Origin: Caldilineaceae bacterium
GTDB taxonomy: Bacteria; Chloroflexota; Anaerolineae; Caldilineales; Caldilineaceae
Length of the DNA: 7,239 nt
Assembly (NCBI GenBank): GCA_026645635.1
Contig: JAPKMV010000163.1
Span: forward strand, 1 to 7,239
Reading direction: 5' to 3'
A program made the translations under genes and the position numbers. A model generated the notes under the pieces. That model saw nothing but the letters and a program-made list of their open reading frames with translations, was not told the origin of the DNA and made no database searches. This document shows positions 5,701 through 7,239 of the stretch, one piece after another (the stretch's first letter is position 1; the number at the start of each line of letters is the position of its first letter).

Positions 5701-7239
5701 ATTCTTGTCGATGCGCTCGCGCAGGTTCACCCCGTCGTAGCGGTAGGCGACCGCAGTCAGCGTCGCACCTGCGCCGTCCTCCACCCGCACCGCCCGGTCG
5801 AGCGCGTCGAAGTAGGTGACGCGGCGGCTGCGGATGCTGTCGAAGCTGGTGACGCGGTAGAGGCCATCGGCGCCGGCCACATCCGCGTAGACGGTTTCCT
5901 CCAGCAGCAGCGGCTGGCCGCCGTTGGTGATGCTCTCCACCAGCACCTGGGTCAGCGGCCGCTCCAGATCGTCGTAGGTGTAGCGCCGCTCGATGCCGCG
6001 CACGTCGATGCTGCGCACCAGGTTGCTGCTGGCGTCGTAGAAGTAGCGCTGCGCCACTGGCCCGATGTCGTCGGGCGTGGCCACGAAGACCGCGGTCAGC
6101 TTGCGGCCCAGGCCGTCGAAGGTGTAGGTCACGTCGATATCGCCGCCCTGCGCGTCCTTCGTTTGGATGAGGTTGCCGGCGCCGTCGTAGAAGTAGGTCG
6201 TGGTCAGGTTCAGCCCGTCCACGTCCGCCGTTTCCTGATAGAGCCGATCCAGCCCGTCCTTGTCCGCCCGGTTCTTGACGCCGTTGGCGTCGGTGATGGT
6301 GACGGCGTTGTCCGCGTCGTCGTAGGCGTAGGCGGTGACATAGGTGGCGGTCGCCTGCGCCGGCCCGGCATAAGGCGCGGTGAGCGTCAGTGTCAGCAGC
6401 CGGTTGAGCGCATCGTAGGTGTAGACGCGCTTGACGCCGGTCACCAGTTCTTCCTCGGTCAGCTTGTTGCCCACCGCGTCGTAGGTGTAGACCACCTGCC
6501 CGCCCAGCGGGTCGGTCACCCGTTCCAGGCGGTAGCGCTTGTCGTAGCTCATGCTGGCGGCCACGCCGTTGGCGTCGGTCTGGCGCACGATGTTGCCGGC
6601 CAGGTCATAGCGCCGCTGAATCTGCGCGCGCTGGAACGGCACGTCGGCGTAGCTGTGCTGGACCGGCAGCAGTTCGACGACGACGCGGTAGAGGCCGTCG
6701 TACTGGTATTCGTGGGTGTAGCCGTGGCGGTCGGTCTCGGACAGCTTGTTGCCCGCCGCGTCGTAGGTGATGCTCTGCAAGGTGATGGCGCCGCCGCGCA
6801 CCAGTTCGCGCTTGACCAGGCGATTGAGCGCGTCGTAGGTGCTGGCGCGGGTGATGCCGCGGGCGTTGGTCTCACGCACCTGGTTGGATGCTTCGTCGTA
6901 GGCCAGCGTAGTCGAGTACGTCACCGTCGTCCCGTCGGCCTGAAGCACGTCGCGCTCGAAGGACTGCACCAGGCGGCCCAGCCCGTCGTAGAGATGCTCG
7001 CTGACGTGATTCAGCCCGTTGACGGTGCGGATCACCTGGCCGCCGTGGCTGTAGCGCGTGCGCACGACCTGGGCCGTCCCGTTTTCGCCGCGGTCGTCCA
7101 GCCGGCGCTCCTCGATGCGGCGGTCGAGGCCGTCATAGGCGTAGGTAGCGTGGCGCCCGAAGCTGTCCCACGTCTCCAGCAGCCGGCCCCGCGCGTCGTA
7201 GACATTCTGGGTGACGTTGCCCAGCGGGTCGATCACGCG
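2014..7239 (-). CDS. Giant RHS/YD-repeat polymorphic toxin, 5' end missing
   Basis: The frame is open to the window edge (an upstream CGC arginine codon precedes GTG at 7234-7236), so the start, secretion signal and any N-terminal domain lie outside; 1,741 sense codons are visible. Residues below are numbered from that GTG. Residues 1 to about 1187 hold more than 35 YD repeats, mostly alternating YDxxGNxL and YDxLxRL forms. Next come the RHS core with DGLGSTANLTD (1192-1202), YDAWG (1213-1217), HYFGARYYD (1244-1252), GRFLSQDP (1256-1263) and NPLRFVDLTG (1283-1292), then a 447-residue tail. In Rhs and TcC proteins the YD repeats build a hollow beta cocoon enclosing the C-terminal toxin, which the core releases by self-cleavage. 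Function in competition or insecticidal-type delivery is inferred from the family. No type VI PAAR or VgrG gene is visible, so the delivery route is unknown. The frame is uninterrupted and strongly GC-rich. Confidence 0.95.
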   Translation of the reverse strand, partial: RVIDPLGNVTQNVYDARGRLLETWDSFGRHATYAYDGLDRRIEERRLDDRGENGTAQVVRTRYSHGGQVIRTVNGLNHVSEHLYDGLGRLVQSFERDVLQADGTTVTYSTTLAYDEASNQVRETNARGITRASTYDALNRLVKRELVRGGAITLQSITYDAAGNKLSETDRHGYTHEYQYDGLYRVVVELLPVQHSYADVPFQRAQIQRRYDLAGNIVRQTDANGVAASMSYDKRYRLERVTDPLGGQVVYTYDAVGNKLTEEELVTGVKRVYTYDALNRLLTLTLTAPYAGPAQATATYVTAYAYDDADNAVTITDANGVKNRADKDGLDRLYQETADVDGLNLTTTYFYDGAGNLIQTKDAQGGDIDVTYTFDGLGRKLTAVFVATPDDIGPVAQRYFYDASSNLVRSIDVRGIERRYTYDDLERPLTQVLVESITNGGQPLLLEETVYADVAGADGLYRVTSFDSIRSRRVTYFDALDRAVRVEDGAGATLTAVAYRYDGVNLRERIDKNGLRTVYSYDAANRQVRVQEFDAAGVERSQISAQFDDANLRTLTTDRRGIVTVEQRDGLGRVVQTSRRGLDMAAHYGAAEVVLEQALYDGVGNLLAATDANGNVTTYTYDGLNRVLTKTEGAGSPVAATTTWSYDAVGNVLTVKDGRAHGGAFDVQHTYDARYRRVRTENAAGEAATYRYDAANNVVRSQEANGAAFATEYRYDELGALLAVDELPRADARTTAGVTRYFYDAARNRIAQQDAVGNLVTYRYDAQGRLTDVYQHTVAGSLSDASQRGTDPTGATLLASLGSQATALHWQYGYDAAGNKTLIVDPRGQRVVQGYDYLNRLASKRYQDHAAPNLEFQPQGLVYVYDGNNNVVTITETKRISGAVASEVVAFTYDPLDRVRSRTRRDYDNLAGKMLAYDYDRVGNLTSLTDADGVATTYAYDARNRLTTVTTAAGVTRYTWWEDGLPKSVVYPNNTLRDLGAADSYDRADRLRKVLNGTNLAATPFSTYAYTYDANGNRLAQVETQRDLDGGQPITTTYAYDNLNRVVAVDYGARGQVEYTYAANGNRLTERGVDPLSGAPLDRSYLYAALPDKPGVTFDGVNTLTRVVDNNDASQVTPGGRVAFDYDFARMRVKKTAATGETRYLYDASSVVMEYGGAGEGFASQAKYDYGYRLLSLTEIDGATRASRFYLVDGLGSTANLTDGAGDLVQSLRYDAWGRTLDKVGPAENPRQFTGHYFDTETGLHYFGARYYDAEIGRFLSQDPYMGEANTPPSLHRYLYGYANPLRFVDLTGYSSEEANGGLATEMQFSGQSSSVRRGGYFSMTATGSKAQALGMAEWVNVENKAEPMGAAAEVKFSGSHPASWAYAADAWAKETIKGLESDVQENPGMLNVLYATTVATGAELVSGFADSLRFGEGLAEWWETGNKMALFQDVFRGVDIATTLMGAPGGVSKFARRTAKMWDSLGNLGEAGWYTLARSVKRVGQEYAPVAMANQRALSAYQAVAKDRYVFGTRAVDPLTRWNANRLAEAGYMPKDTSVRAKTVAGKAVKEVEIAPGVVEHQIIHGDDDFAWVYDKQRGRYLTDDEFQVEIRGPVNKLLPPSYHLQHGPHNTLATYYMRKYKGDMAAVTKDTVNIGAVGPVVEMEWDAQGRLITKKFNADEARERFMNYKQAGWFWNPGWDATKSFAAEVGLADLAKATGRAVWDTAPMAGYLMPPMRGAPARAAGMYLNAINGVNVGEK
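2740..3357 (-). other. Pre-toxin linker of the RHS tail (residues 1294-1499)
   Basis: After the core there is a low-complexity, polar stretch (1294-1360), then a segment with GMLNVLYATTVATGAELVSG (1388-1407), FGEGLAEWWE (1414-1423) and QDVFRGVDIATTLMGAPGGV (1432-1451). Similar mildly hydrophobic, glycine-rich stretches often precede C-terminal toxin domains in polymorphic toxins and may help translocation or packing in the shell. This is a pattern-based interpretation; I cannot name a family for it. Confidence 0.45.
3358..3675 (-). other. RHS core domain (residues 1188-1293)
   Basis: This segment of the RHS protein holds the most conserved block: FYLVDGLGSTANLTD, YDAWGRT, RQFTGHYFDTETGLHYFGARYYD, GRFLSQDP and YGYANPLRFVDLTGY (each motif partly given). 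In related proteins the aspartates of the RYYD and DP motifs form an aspartic-protease-like site that cuts after a terminal DPxG sequence. Here both aspartates are present (1252, 1262), but the cleavage motif reads DLTG rather than DPxG. Confidence 0.85.

Noticed and set aside
7234..7236. GTG as the true start of the RHS gene
   Set aside because: The frame continues upstream to the window edge and the sequence is already inside a YD repeat (IDPLGN...YDARGRL), so the start lies outside.

Overview
This 7.2 kb window looks like an accessory region of a high-GC, environmental-type bacterium. The gene mix is a giant RHS/YD-repeat protein, a DUF4160/DUF2442 pair, relics of small toxin-antitoxin genes and intergenic repeats built on CGCAGATT. 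It fits Chloroflexota (Anaerolineae/Caldilinea-like) best and Planctomycetota second. This is a guess from gene content; the window has no phylogenetic marker.

Layout: positions 1-534 hold no recognisable gene, only hairpins and one arm pair of a dispersed repeat. Positions 535-1082 (+ strand) are a decayed toxin-antitoxin locus: a promoter with an operator-like inverted repeat, an antitoxin gene broken by a frameshift, a PemK/MazF-like toxin cut down to its first residues, and a 54-codon ORF that looks like an internally shortened antitoxin of the EYDFSGGVRGKYA type. Another copy of the CGCAGATT repeat (1095-1124) separates it from the convergent minus-strand genes. DUF2442 (1136-1447) and DUF4160 (1471-1740) form a compact two-gene unit on the minus strand. 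Positions 1741-2013 hold a weak promoter candidate, a terminator-like hairpin over a 9-bp tandem repeat, and a 7-bp tandem repeat abutting the RHS stop codon.

The remaining 5.2 kb (2014-7239, minus strand) is the 3' part of one very large RHS/YD-repeat gene whose 5' end lies beyond the window. About 1,190 residues of YD repeats lead into a conserved RHS core ending in NPLRFVDLTGY. A 447-residue variable tail follows, with a pre-toxin-like segment and a C-terminal domain I do not recognise. By analogy with polymorphic toxins, the YD repeats would form a shell enclosing the tail, which would be the effector. No known immunity gene follows; the nearest same-strand genes downstream are the DUF4160/DUF2442 pair.

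The most promising unexplained item is the unrecognised C-terminal domain of the RHS protein (about residues 1500-1740), together with the question of what, if anything, neutralises it. Large open frames antisense to the RHS gene are shadows of its GC-rich codons.
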